24,224 bases of DNA, taken from NCBI GenBank assembly GCA_964653855.1, contig CAZZFV010000033.1, positions 1-24,224 of the forward strand, written 5' to 3'. Shown in pieces: positions 16,326-24,219 of the stretch. This DNA is from RGIG3528 sp964653855. Its GTDB lineage: Bacteria > Bacillota > Clostridia > Lachnospirales > Lachnospiraceae. Every line of letters begins with the position of its first letter. Position 1 is the stretch's first letter. A program made the translations under genes and the position numbers. The notes under the pieces were generated by a model that made no database searches, was not told the DNA's origin, and saw only the letters and a program-made list of their open reading frames with translations.

Positions 16326-16589
16326 TCAAAGCGGCTTTATCTTTTCAAAATGTTCACCGCAAACCGCTTGGTTCCACGCACGATATGCTTCTTCTTCATG
16401 TAATGCAAGCCACCCCACAAGCATTTTAAATTGCTTTTGCGGTAATGCCCCCGCCAACAGTTCACCGTCAATCCCAACCGACGCTTTATACTCACCGTAA
16501 GATACATGAACGTGCGGTTTATTATGACGTTCGGTATCGTTAAAAAGCATTTTTATAACCATTCCTTCAAACCGACTCAGTTCAGGCAT
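16326..16589 (-). CDS. DUF4160-family small protein
   Basis: An 87-residue protein. MPELSRFEGMVIKMLFNDTERHNKPHVHVSYGEYKASVGIDG shows the DUF4160 core with its HxxPHVHV motif, followed by LPQKQFKMLVGWLALHEEE and a W-x-x-A helix. GGGAG precedes the ATG at 16589. It is the first gene of a two-gene unit with DUF2442, with its own promoter. The pairing suggests a toxin-antitoxin-like module (inference from the family pairing, not shown). A short in-frame 29-codon stretch beginning with TTG at 16671 overlaps its start but lacks a proper start codon and ribosome binding site. Confidence 0.88.
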   Translation of the reverse strand: MPELSRFEGMVIKMLFNDTERHNKPHVHVSYGEYKASVGIDGELLAGALPQKQFKMLVGWLALHEEEAYRAWNQAVCGEHFEKIKPL

Positions 16590-16676
16590 AATTTTCTCCC
16601 TTGTATTCTTTTACATCACTTAAACTTAGCTCATATACAATGCTCACAGGTATTTTGAAACATTCTGTCAAGGCTG

Positions 16677-16705
16677 ATTATAACTTATTAAATTTTTGAT
16701 TGCAA
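16677..16705 (-). promoter_or_regulatory. Promoter for the DUF4160/DUF2442 unit
   Basis: -35 TTGCAA (16705-16700) and -10 TATAAT (16682-16677) with a 17-base spacer. Start of transcription near 16670, leader about 80 bases. Confidence 0.7.
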
Positions 16706-16756
16706 TACATTTTATCTTCCCGTGTAATAATCGCTTTTAGTGAAAGATAAACCAAA

Positions 16757-16788
16757 CCCGGGAGCATCTCATAAGAAATGCTCCCGGG
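16757..16788 (-). terminator. Strong intrinsic terminator of the giant repeat-protein gene
   Basis: A perfect 11-bp stem (CCCGGGAGCAT/ATGCTCCCGGG) with a ten-base loop lies 34 bases past the stop. The minus-strand tail is TTTGGTTTATCTTT. The plus strand tail is also T-rich, so it may act in both directions. Confidence 0.85.
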
Positions 16789-16822
16789 GGTGTTGTTTTG
16801 TTTTTTTGAATTTTTTTAAGAT

Positions 16823-19800
16823 TTATGCCGCATTATCATCGGCGTCCGTTGTATCGTGTGTTTCCTCGGAAGTTTCCTCTTCTGTCGACTCGTCCGTTGA
16901 TTCTTCTTCATCTTTAGACTCTGTTGTATCCGTAGATTCAGATCCTGTTTCGGATGTTTCCTCGGTGGTTTCCGCAGTATCCGATTCAGCTGTGGATTCA
17001 GTCGAATCCGTTGATTCGGATTTGTCTCCTGACTCGATTGGATCAGTAGATTCAGATTCCGTCTCTTCCGTTGAGGATTCCTCGGGTGCTTCCGTAGGTG
17101 TAACTTCAGGTGTTACCTCGGGTGTTTCGGTAGGTGTAACTTCAGGCGTTTCCGTTACTTCAGGCGTAGGTGTAACCACAGGATAATAGATATCACCTGT
17201 TAAATAATCCTGCCGATACGTAAGCTGTCCGTCACTGTCGTATTCATAACAAATCTCCTTTATTTTTTCTTTAGACTCATTATACTCAAGCTCCCACGTG
17301 GGGTTACCTGCCTCATTCCATGAATACATACTTTTCATAATATAGCCTTCATAAAACTCTTGCTCCGATTTTTTTTGACCGTTCTCATAATAATCAATCA
17401 CTTTTTTCGGATAACATCCGCCCGCATAAAACTCGACCTCTTGTTCCTTTTTACCGTTCTCATAATAATAAGTGGATTTTATGACTTCATCCCCATTATA
17501 CTCATACTCCGATTCTTTATTGCCGTCAGAATCGTAAATGATTTCTTTTGTCATATTACCGTCAGAATCATATTCATACCGACCACGTAACTTATTATTC
17601 CCATCATAATAACGTCCGGCCGTGCGCTTATTATCTGAGTTGTAATCATATTCACAAGTTCCGTTCAGATTTTGATCCTCATCATAAGTACGATAAACCG
17701 TCTTATTACCGTTAACGTCGTATTCTTCCTCCCAGACTTTAAAATCTTCCGTATAGTAATAAGTGCATTTTGTCTTCTTTCCGTCGGCGTCATACTCAAA
17801 TTTCTTGTATCCGATAAGCTCTCCTCCGCTATAATCACGCTGAACGGTAACATTACCTGCAGAGTTATATTCTTCCTCACGGGTTATTTGATCGGTTGCA
17901 TCATAATAAGTGCATTTTGTCTTTTTGTTATCGGAATCGTATTCATATTTCTCATATCCGGTTACAGCGCCGCCGTCATAAATATAGCGAGTCGCAACGT
18001 TACCGCTTGCATCGTACTCACGCTTGTTTATAACAACATTTTCGAAATCGTATTCAATTTCTTCGGTTTTTACCGTGTTTGCGTAATGGGTTTCCTTTCT
18101 GCCGCCATCGTCATCATACACATATTCAACACGAGAGACATTTCCGTAATCATCATAGTGATCACGAACTTTAACCTTATCGGATGAAGCATAATATTCT
18201 TCTTCATAATACCCCAAATACTCATTGTTTTCGTTCCACATGGCGCTAAATTTGGTCATTATATAACCTTCGCTGTCATATGTTACCTCGCTAAAAGGAG
18301 CCAAATCGTTTTTCTTAAAGTAAGTCGTCTCTTTGGACACTTCGCCATTGTCATGATACTCGTATTCAACACGTGAAATCTCTGATTTATTGGCATTATA
18401 CTCACGGCTTACCTTAATCCACATTGAAGGTACATAATATTCTTCTTCATGATACCCGGTAATTTCCTCACCGCTCATTAATCTGTTACAGATTTTTATC
18501 GTATTACCTTCATCATCAAATTCTTCCAGATAATAAAGTTTTCCGTTCTCATAACGCGTTACGGTTTTTGTCTCACCGTTTTCATGATACTCATATTCCG
18601 TACGTAAAGTTTCATTTTTATCGGTATCATACTCATGATATGCTTTACAAATATTATCTTCGCCTTCGGAAGAAGCATAATATTCCCACAAACAATACCC
18701 TATGAATTCGCCGTCCTCGTTATAGAGCGTGCTGTACTGCCCTATCAAGTGATGTTCTTCGTCAAATTCAAACCGATAATTAAATTCTCCGTTCTTATAA
18801 TATGTCTTAAATTTGTTTGCTCCGTTATCGTGATACTCGTATTCTATACGTGAAGTCTCGGTTTTATCGGTATCATTATCATACTCATACTCGGCTTTAA
18901 GGGGTGAACCGTCAGAAGCATAGTATTCATTCAAATAATACCCTATAATTTCGTCATCTTCATTCCAAATGGGGCCTTGCTTTTTTGTAAGGAAATCATC
19001 AAGGTCGTATTCCTCCACACAAACAAACTCTGTGCCGCCGTTCTCGTAATATGTTACTGTTTTTCCGTTTTCGTTATACTCATATTCCGCGCGCATAGTT
19101 TCGGTATCACCGAGATCATATTGGGTCTGTTTTTCCAAATTCCAATCATCATCGTATTCATATACCATATACGCAACAGTTTCACCTTCATCGTCCGTCA
19201 CGAACTCATAAATAGGTTTTTCCTCGCCGTTTACGCATGCGTACGAAGAGAGCATTATATTCATTGCATCTTTCCGGGTTATTGTGGTGCTGCCGTCGGC
19301 ATTATACACGGTTTCGACATACTCATAATCAACATTCCCCGACTCACCGAATTCGTAGTAGTAGACGGTCGTTTTTATCATAGTACCATTTTCGTCATAC
19401 TCTTCTATCCGGTCATATACCCCGTTATTATAAAATGTCTTGGTTACCTTGCCGTTCTCATAAGATATCTTGGTCTGCTTTACCGCGTTTTCATAATATG
19501 TCTCCGATACCATTTCACCGGATGCATCATACATGTATTCCGTACGTTTAATTTCATTTTGGTCGGCATCATACTCGGAAGTTGCCTTAAGCTTATCAAG
19601 AAAATCGTAATACTCGTCCGCATGATATCCGTTAATCTCACCGGTTTCATCGTCATATGTGGCTTCGATTAATTTTGTCATGTAATCCGAATCGTTAAAT
19701 TCTTTTCTTGAAACAAATTCACCGTTCTTATAATATGTCTCGGATTTCATATTGCCGTTATCGTGATACTCATATTCCGCGAACGCAATGATTTCGCCGT

Positions 19801-22800
19801 CATCATTTCTCGTGGACTCAAAAAGTACCATTAAACTGCCTCCGGAAACACTTTCATAGCCGTAGATTTTTTCACCGTTTAAAGTATACCGCGAAAATTT
19901 AAAGCTGCCGTCGGCATAATATTCATATTCCTCAAACACATTTCCGTACTCATCCTTCGTCACGCCAACAGACACTTCCGGATAGCCGTCAGAGCCACAT
20001 TCATGCTCGGAGATTATCTCATAGGATGCGGTATAAATTATTATTTTACAGCTGTCGTCATCATTGTATACGTATTCCTTGAACGCAACAATTTCTTCAT
20101 TTTCATTCATCACCGATTCAAAAATCGGTATCCGATTGCCATCAACGTCAATTTCAAACTCAGCGATTTTTTCATCGTCTGTGTTATAAGTTATTGCCTT
20201 ACCGCTGCCGTCTTCATAGTATTCATATTTCGTATAGTCATAAATTTCGTAGTTATCACCAACCGTTGTCTCATAAAGAATTTCAAAAACACTTCCGTCA
20301 GCGTCATATACAGCCTCATAGAGCATTTCGCTGTTTACGTTATAGTTAGTTAATATATAACTTCCTTCGTAATCATATTCGCGATCTTCCCACCAAACAA
20401 AATCACCCGACGCATTGTAAAGCTCTCTTTTTATTATTTTCCCTTCGGAATTATAATAAGTAACAAGTTTGCTTCCGTCGAGATTTGTTGTCTCAACAGG
20501 TGTGGGGGTGGCTGTAGACACAGGTGTGTTTGTTGCTGTAGGCACAGGCGTGCTTGTTGCCGTAGGCTCAGGGGTTTCCGTTACTTCCGGTGTGGGCGTA
20601 GGTGTTTCCGTAGGCTCACTTTCATCATAATAATGAATGATATCAAGTAAGCAATCTTTCCATCCTATAGCATTTCCGTCATCATCATAAATATAAGAAA
20701 CATGCTTTATTATGTCATCGGTTTCATCACGCTCTATCTCATAATCCTTATTACCGTCCGGTCTCCATGAAGTCATTTTTATCATAACCTCACTGCCCGC
20801 ATTGAACACTTCCTCCGATTGTTTTTGACCGTTTTCATAATAAGAAGTTCTTTTTATTGTAACCTCACCGGTCTCATCAAACTCTTCTTCCAAACTCTTC
20901 TGACCGTTCTCGTAATAGAAGGTTCTTTTTATTGTATTACCGCCCGCATATTCCTCCTCCGATACTTTATGATCGGAAGAATCATACTCGGTTTCTTTTA
21001 TTTGATTACCGTCAGAATCGTATTCACGTTCGACATGTCTGAGTAAGTTATTTTCTCCGTCATAATACCAAACTTTTACAGCCTTACCGTTGACATACTC
21101 ACATTTCGTACATGCGGTTTGTTTTTCTTCGTCGTCATAATCTCTGATAACCGTCTCATTACCGTCAGAATCATATTCGGCTTCACGGTCTATCTTACCG
21201 TTCGCATCATACGTAATGCGTTTTGTCATCTTGTTGTCAGAGCCGTATTCATATACCTCATATCCGGTTAACTCACCTTCATCATAATTACGATAAAGCG
21301 TGATGTTGCCCTCTGAATCGTATTCCCAATACGAAAGCAATTTATCATCTGCATCATAGCGATAACGGATTTTAAGGGTGTTGTCGGAATCATATTCATC
21401 CATATCATATCCGGTTAACTCACCGTTTTGATCGTAATTGTAACTATATGAAATATCTTTCGTAACATTATAGTCAGAATCATATTCAATCACACTGGAT
21501 TCAGTCAAAACACCATCCTCATCATACCAATAATAGGTATCCTTAGATGAACCGTCTTCAGCATATTCCCATATATAGTCAACCCTGCCATCAGCATCAA
21601 AACCGGTCTCCTTCTTAATTAATTCCCTCTCACCGTAATATTCGCTCAAAGAATAACACTTAAGATTACCATCGGCATCATAAGAATCTTGTCGTATTTC
21701 ACGTCCTAAATCATCATATCGATAGAGCGTATATGATTTTATATTTCCGTCGGCATCAAAAGAATTGGTTCTTATCAGTTTTTTATAAGAATCATATATG
21801 TATTCCGAATTAGAGGAATATTTTATATTACCGTTAGCATCATAGTCATAACTATGCGCAATTTTTTTTGTCAATTGACCGGCATCGTTATATTCATATT
21901 CATACTCTTCATACCGAGTTAAAATACCGGACGCATTATATAGGCTTCTCTTTATTGGGTAGTAAACAGAATTAGAATCATATTCCTCCACAGACTTACT
22001 TCCGTCATCATAATCACGTATTTTGACAACCGGTGTGGTGATGGGGGTAACTTCGGGAGTATCTGTTACTTCGGGGGTAGATGTTACCTCCGGAGTGGAT
22101 GTAACTTCAGGGGTACTTGTCACTTCAGGGGTGGATGTTACCTCCGGAGTGAATGTAACCTCAGGTGTGCTTGTTGCTGTGGGTACAGGCGTATTTGTTG
22201 CCGTAGGCACAGGTGTGTTTGTTGCCGTGGGCACAGGTGTGTTCGTTGCCGTAGGCACAGGTGTATTTGTTGCTGTCGGCACAGGTGTATATGTAGCTGT
22301 GGGTACAGGTGTGCTTGTTGCCGTAGGCACAGGTGTATTTGTTGCCGTAGGTACAGGCGTATTCGTTGCCGTAGGCAGAGGCGTGCTTGTTGCTGTAGGC
22401 ACAGGGGTGCTTGTGGGTGTCGGGATCTTGCCGCTTTCCACAGACGTCTTCGCACCGCTCTCAACATTCACGGCTTCCGAGTTTAACGATACAACCTCAA
22501 TCTTCTCATCCGTATTGTTCTCGATTGCGACAGACTTGGTGCTTGTTCCCGTGTCTACAACGCTTCCTTCAGCACCTTTTGCGAGGCTGATATCCGTTTC
22601 ACATTCGGTGAACACCGAAACCTTGACATTTGAATCTATCTTTGTGCCGTCGGCGTTATCCGAAACAGCCACGGCAATCGTTTCTTTTGAATCACCCGTT
22701 ATCGCAAGCTCTGTTGCGCTGTTGACGTTTACGCTATTAACACTTCCCGCAACATCAAGAGTAACGGCGGTGTCGGTGTTAAGCTCAACCTTATTTACGG

Positions 22801-23908
22801 AGCCCTTTACTTCTATATTCAATGTTTTCTTGGTTACGGTGCTTTCGGAATCCGTTTTACCCGTTTCCGTCGTGTCCTTTTGAACGGGTGCCGTAACAAC
22901 GGTCGACCTGCTTCCGTTATTTACCCACACGTCCTCTTCGGAAGACGCATCCGCAACCTTAATGTTTGCGACGGATACTCCTTCCGGAATAACAATGTGC
23001 GCATTTTCCGTAACGACAATAAGAGTATTGCCGTTTGCAAGCTCGGTGTATGTATCCGAAGCTATTTGCGCAATACTTATCGATTTAAACACGGCGTTGT
23101 TTACGACATCCGCATTGGGAGCGTCAACAACAAGCTTAATTTCCTTGTATTCTCCCTTCGGAGTTTCTATTTTTACTTTTTCATCCGTATCGATGACAAC
23201 CTTTGTGAGCGTGTCATCTTCGAGTGCTTCCGTAAGCTCCGTTTCGTTTGAAACTTTCTTTGTCTTGTCTACCGTGACAAGAGAAGGCACAGTTTCAATC
23301 GTCGCACCGTTTGCAAGTTTAAGTGTAAGAGCCACGGTTGTAACCCCGGGATTGAGCGCAGTCACAACACCGTATTTGGAAACGGTTGCAACGCTTTCGT
23401 CGCTCGACGTCCATATTCCCTTTGCACCCTTTTTAAGTGTTGCCCAGTCGGAAAGTCCGTAGAAGTTTAAGTCGAAACTTTCTCCGACATTCTCAAGATA
23501 CAACGAATTCATTGCTCTCTTTGTGTCAATTCCGAGCGTAACACTGTCACCGACCGTTATTTTAAGCGTTCCTTCACATGTGTCGCCGAGATTTACTTTT
23601 ATGTAAGCCGTTCCTTGCGAAACGCCCGTTACGACGCCGTTTTTATCAACGGTCGCAACGGATTTGTTGCTTGAAGTCCAGCCTTTTGCAAGTTTTTTCC
23701 AGTTGCTCGGCGCACCTATAAATTTAAAATCCGCCGATTCCCCCACTCCGAGCGTATACTCGTTGTTTTCGAGTATGCTTTCCGAGTCCTGAAGCGCATA
23801 AGAAATTTGATACTTTTCTGCGGCAAATCCGAGATTACCCGGAAAAATCACAGAAAAAATCATGGCAATCACGAGAACGGTTGCCATTTGCCTTTTGATT
23901 CTCTTCAT
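16823..23908 (-). CDS. Giant secreted YD/MORN-like repeat protein with BIG2 domains (2361 residues)
   Basis: A surface or secreted protein not recognised as a named family member. The start at 23908 has AGGGGGAAAG upstream. Domains in order: signal peptide (1-30, cleavage near GFAA); two BIG2-like Ig domains (33-118 and 121-212; each with W-TSS-x-x-SVATV-x-x-x-GVVT); a Val/Thr/Asn-rich beta-solenoid-like stretch (215-495); Pro-Thr linker (496-624); YD-repeat module 1 (627-1095); linker (1099-1141); YD module 2 (1145-2243); linker (2246-2275); and an acidic Ser/Thr/Glu tail to 2361. Repeats follow EYDSDGN-x-x-K and YYENGQK, resembling Rhs YD repeats and YwqK/MORN-2 repeats. No LPxTG, SLH or choline-binding anchor is seen, nor an Rhs core or toxin tip. 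A fibre-like adhesin or matrix role is inference only. Confidence 0.9.
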   Translation of the reverse strand: MKRIKRQMATVLVIAMIFSVIFPGNLGFAAEKYQISYALQDSESILENNEYTLGVGESADFKFIGAPSNWKKLAKGWTSSNKSVATVDKNGVVTGVSQGTAYIKVNLGDTCEGTLKITVGDSVTLGIDTKRAMNSLYLENVGESFDLNFYGLSDWATLKKGAKGIWTSSDESVATVSKYGVVTALNPGVTTVALTLKLANGATIETVPSLVTVDKTKKVSNETELTEALEDDTLTKVVIDTDEKVKIETPKGEYKEIKLVVDAPNADVVNNAVFKSISIAQIASDTYTELANGNTLIVVTENAHIVIPEGVSVANIKVADASSEEDVWVNNGSRSTVVTAPVQKDTTETGKTDSESTVTKKTLNIEVKGSVNKVELNTDTAVTLDVAGSVNSVNVNSATELAITGDSKETIAVAVSDNADGTKIDSNVKVSVFTECETDISLAKGAEGSVVDTGTSTKSVAIENNTDEKIEVVSLNSEAVNVESGAKTSVESGKIPTPTSTPVPTATSTPLPTATNTPVPTATNTPVPTATSTPVPTATYTPVPTATNTPVPTATNTPVPTATNTPVPTATNTPVPTATSTPEVTFTPEVTSTPEVTSTPEVTSTPEVTSTPEVTDTPEVTPITTPVVKIRDYDDGSKSVEEYDSNSVYYPIKRSLYNASGILTRYEEYEYEYNDAGQLTKKIAHSYDYDANGNIKYSSNSEYIYDSYKKLIRTNSFDADGNIKSYTLYRYDDLGREIRQDSYDADGNLKCYSLSEYYGERELIKKETGFDADGRVDYIWEYAEDGSSKDTYYWYDEDGVLTESSVIEYDSDYNVTKDISYSYNYDQNGELTGYDMDEYDSDNTLKIRYRYDADDKLLSYWEYDSEGNITLYRNYDEGELTGYEVYEYGSDNKMTKRITYDANGKIDREAEYDSDGNETVIRDYDDEEKQTACTKCEYVNGKAVKVWYYDGENNLLRHVEREYDSDGNQIKETEYDSSDHKVSEEEYAGGNTIKRTFYYENGQKSLEEEFDETGEVTIKRTSYYENGQKQSEEVFNAGSEVMIKMTSWRPDGNKDYEIERDETDDIIKHVSYIYDDDGNAIGWKDCLLDIIHYYDESEPTETPTPTPEVTETPEPTATSTPVPTATNTPVSTATPTPVETTNLDGSKLVTYYNSEGKIIKRELYNASGDFVWWEDREYDYEGSYILTNYNVNSEMLYEAVYDADGSVFEILYETTVGDNYEIYDYTKYEYYEDGSGKAITYNTDDEKIAEFEIDVDGNRIPIFESVMNENEEIVAFKEYVYNDDDSCKIIIYTASYEIISEHECGSDGYPEVSVGVTKDEYGNVFEEYEYYADGSFKFSRYTLNGEKIYGYESVSGGSLMVLFESTRNDDGEIIAFAEYEYHDNGNMKSETYYKNGEFVSRKEFNDSDYMTKLIEATYDDETGEINGYHADEYYDFLDKLKATSEYDADQNEIKRTEYMYDASGEMVSETYYENAVKQTKISYENGKVTKTFYNNGVYDRIEEYDENGTMIKTTVYYYEFGESGNVDYEYVETVYNADGSTTITRKDAMNIMLSSYACVNGEEKPIYEFVTDDEGETVAYMVYEYDDDWNLEKQTQYDLGDTETMRAEYEYNENGKTVTYYENGGTEFVCVEEYDLDDFLTKKQGPIWNEDDEIIGYYLNEYYASDGSPLKAEYEYDNDTDKTETSRIEYEYHDNGANKFKTYYKNGEFNYRFEFDEEHHLIGQYSTLYNEDGEFIGYCLWEYYASSEGEDNICKAYHEYDTDKNETLRTEYEYHENGETKTVTRYENGKLYYLEEFDDEGNTIKICNRLMSGEEITGYHEEEYYVPSMWIKVSREYNANKSEISRVEYEYHDNGEVSKETTYFKKNDLAPFSEVTYDSEGYIMTKFSAMWNENNEYLGYYEEEYYASSDKVKVRDHYDDYGNVSRVEYVYDDDGGRKETHYANTVKTEEIEYDFENVVINKREYDASGNVATRYIYDGGAVTGYEKYEYDSDNKKTKCTYYDATDQITREEEYNSAGNVTVQRDYSGGELIGYKKFEYDADGKKTKCTYYYTEDFKVWEEEYDVNGNKTVYRTYDEDQNLNGTCEYDYNSDNKRTAGRYYDGNNKLRGRYEYDSDGNMTKEIIYDSDGNKESEYEYNGDEVIKSTYYYENGKKEQEVEFYAGGCYPKKVIDYYENGQKKSEQEFYEGYIMKSMYSWNEAGNPTWELEYNESKEKIKEICYEYDSDGQLTYRQDYLTGDIYYPVVTPTPEVTETPEVTPTETPEVTPEVTPTEAPEESSTEETESESTDPIESGDKSESTDSTESTAESDTAETTEETSETGSESTDTTESKDEEESTDESTEEETSEETHDTTDADDNAA
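17084..17173 (-). repeat. Third Pro-Thr linker of the giant protein
   Basis: Residues 2246-2275 repeat TPEVTETPEVTPTETPEVTP before the acidic tail. It is related to the two earlier linkers and marks the end of the second module. Confidence 0.75.
18128..19777 (-). repeat. Seven ~80-residue super-repeats within module 2
   Basis: Units begin with EYEYHDNG-like motifs at residues 1378, 1457, 1608, 1689, 1771, 1848 and 1928, spaced 77-82 residues (151, about two units, between 1457 and 1608). Better copies share YYKNGEF, a central NEDGEFIGY segment and EYYASS before the next unit. Copies are clearly related but diverged, so the expansion is old relative to the linker tandem repeats. Confidence 0.8.
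19781..20230 (-). repeat. Three ~50-residue repeats at the start of module 2
   Basis: Residues 1227-1276, 1277-1325 and 1326-1376 align: each begins (K/E)EYxYxDGSxK. The first and third end in a shared N-x-x-E/G-EI-AF motif; the second ends differently, with DEYGNVF. These differ in period from the adjacent 80-residue units. Confidence 0.75.
20486..20614 (-). repeat. Second Pro-Thr linker of the giant protein
   Basis: Residues 1099-1141 contain PTPEVTETPEPTATSTPVPT and related units, separating the two YD modules. It resembles a shortened copy of the first linker. Confidence 0.8.
22043..22408 (-). repeat. Tandem repeat linker: ten 24-bp units then seven 18-bp units
   Basis: Residues 501-580 are ten copies of TPVPTAT(N/S/Y) encoded by near-identical 24-base units (22169-22408). 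Residues 581-622 are seven TPEVT(S/F/D/P) copies in 18-base units (22043-22168). The first encodes a rigid Pro-Thr spacer between the solenoid region and module 1. DNA identity between units is high enough for slippage or recombination to change copy number; assembly may also have collapsed copies. Confidence 0.9.
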
Positions 23909-24049
23909 TTTCTTTCCCCCTACTTAAGGATAATGTTTGTTATATCTCAAGCAATATCCGGATTTGCGTTTAAATTTCTTGACTATGTCTGCGCTTCCCG
24001 ATATGTGCATAAGAGCTTTTTGATCATTTGCATAAGTGCCGGTCAACCT

Positions 24050-24058
24050 TTAAAGCAT
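24050..24058 (-). CDS. Two-codon minigene (Met-Leu-stop) in the giant gene's leader
   Basis: On the minus strand, ATG CTT TAA is preceded by GGGGG (24071-24067) with eight bases between, as good a ribosome binding site as that of the real gene. It lies 142 bases upstream of the ATG at 23908. A regulatory uORF is possible; chance cannot be excluded. Confidence 0.3.
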   Translation of the reverse strand: ML

Positions 24059-24108
24059 AAGATTATCCCCCTTGATTTTCCACAGAAGTTAATTTATGCC
24101 TAAACATC

Positions 24109-24141
24109 TTTACTTTATCAAAGTAAAATGTTTTCTGTCAA
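24109..24141 (-). promoter_or_regulatory. Promoter of the giant gene with an operator-like dyad over the -10
   Basis: -35 TTGACA (24141-24136) and -10 GATAAA (24119-24114) are 16 bases apart on the minus strand. A perfect dyad TTTACTTT-GAT-AAAGTAAA (24109-24127) is centred on the -10, with ACAT/ATGT flanks. Start near 24107 gives a leader of about 200 bases in 23909-24107. Confidence 0.65.
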
Positions 24142-24160
24142 TATGTGCAAAGGCCTTGCT

Positions 24161-24169
24161 CCCCCCCCC
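24161..24169. repeat. C9/G9 homopolymer tract upstream of the giant gene's promoter
   Basis: Nine consecutive C (G on the coding strand) lie 20 bases upstream of the -35 box. Tract-length change could alter promoter activity, or the length may be an assembly uncertainty. Confidence 0.6.
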
Positions 24170-24179
24170 ATTTTTAACA

Positions 24180-24219
24180 AAAAAAGTCCTCAAACGCCCT
24201 AAAACAGAGAGTTTGAGGA
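24180..24219 (-). terminator. Intrinsic terminator of a gene beyond the right edge
   Basis: The stem TCCTCAAAC/GTTTGAGGA (24219-24211 with 24195-24187) is followed on the minus strand by CTTTTTTTG. It ends a minus-strand transcript from outside the window and insulates the giant gene's promoter. Confidence 0.85.

Noticed and set aside
16585..16671. Small 29-codon ORF starting TTG and overlapping the DUF4160 start
   Set aside because: The TTG falls at the predicted transcription start, has no ribosome binding site, and the peptide is unrecognised; probably leader sequence.
16823..17180. Rhs-type polymorphic toxin tip and adjacent immunity gene
   Set aside because: The C-terminus is a low-complexity acidic tail, no core motif precedes it, and the next gene downstream is DUF4160 beyond a strong terminator.
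16740..17186. Plus-strand frame rich in Ser-Asp-Val
   Set aside because: Antisense of the acidic Ser/Thr/Glu tail and third linker.
18977..19672. Plus-strand frame that looks like a membrane protein (231 codons)
   Set aside because: Antisense of Tyr/Glu/Asp-rich repeats reads as Ile/Phe/Val-rich, creating false hydrophobic segments. No gene signals; lies wholly within the giant gene. The same applies to 19 kb-20.4 kb and 17.7-18.2 kb antisense frames.
22043..22408. Possible CRISPR array
   Set aside because: Units are contiguous without spacers, in frame and encode a Pro-Thr linker; no cas genes are present.
22023..22883. Plus-strand open frame of 286 codons with VAVGTGVF repeats
   Set aside because: It is the antisense of the TPVPTATN tandem repeat; the 24-base period keeps several frames open. 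It has no ribosome binding site or promoter.
23909..24107. Cyclic-di-GMP or other known riboswitch in the giant gene's leader
   Set aside because: Searched by eye for the GEMM core and other conserved blocks; none fits convincingly.
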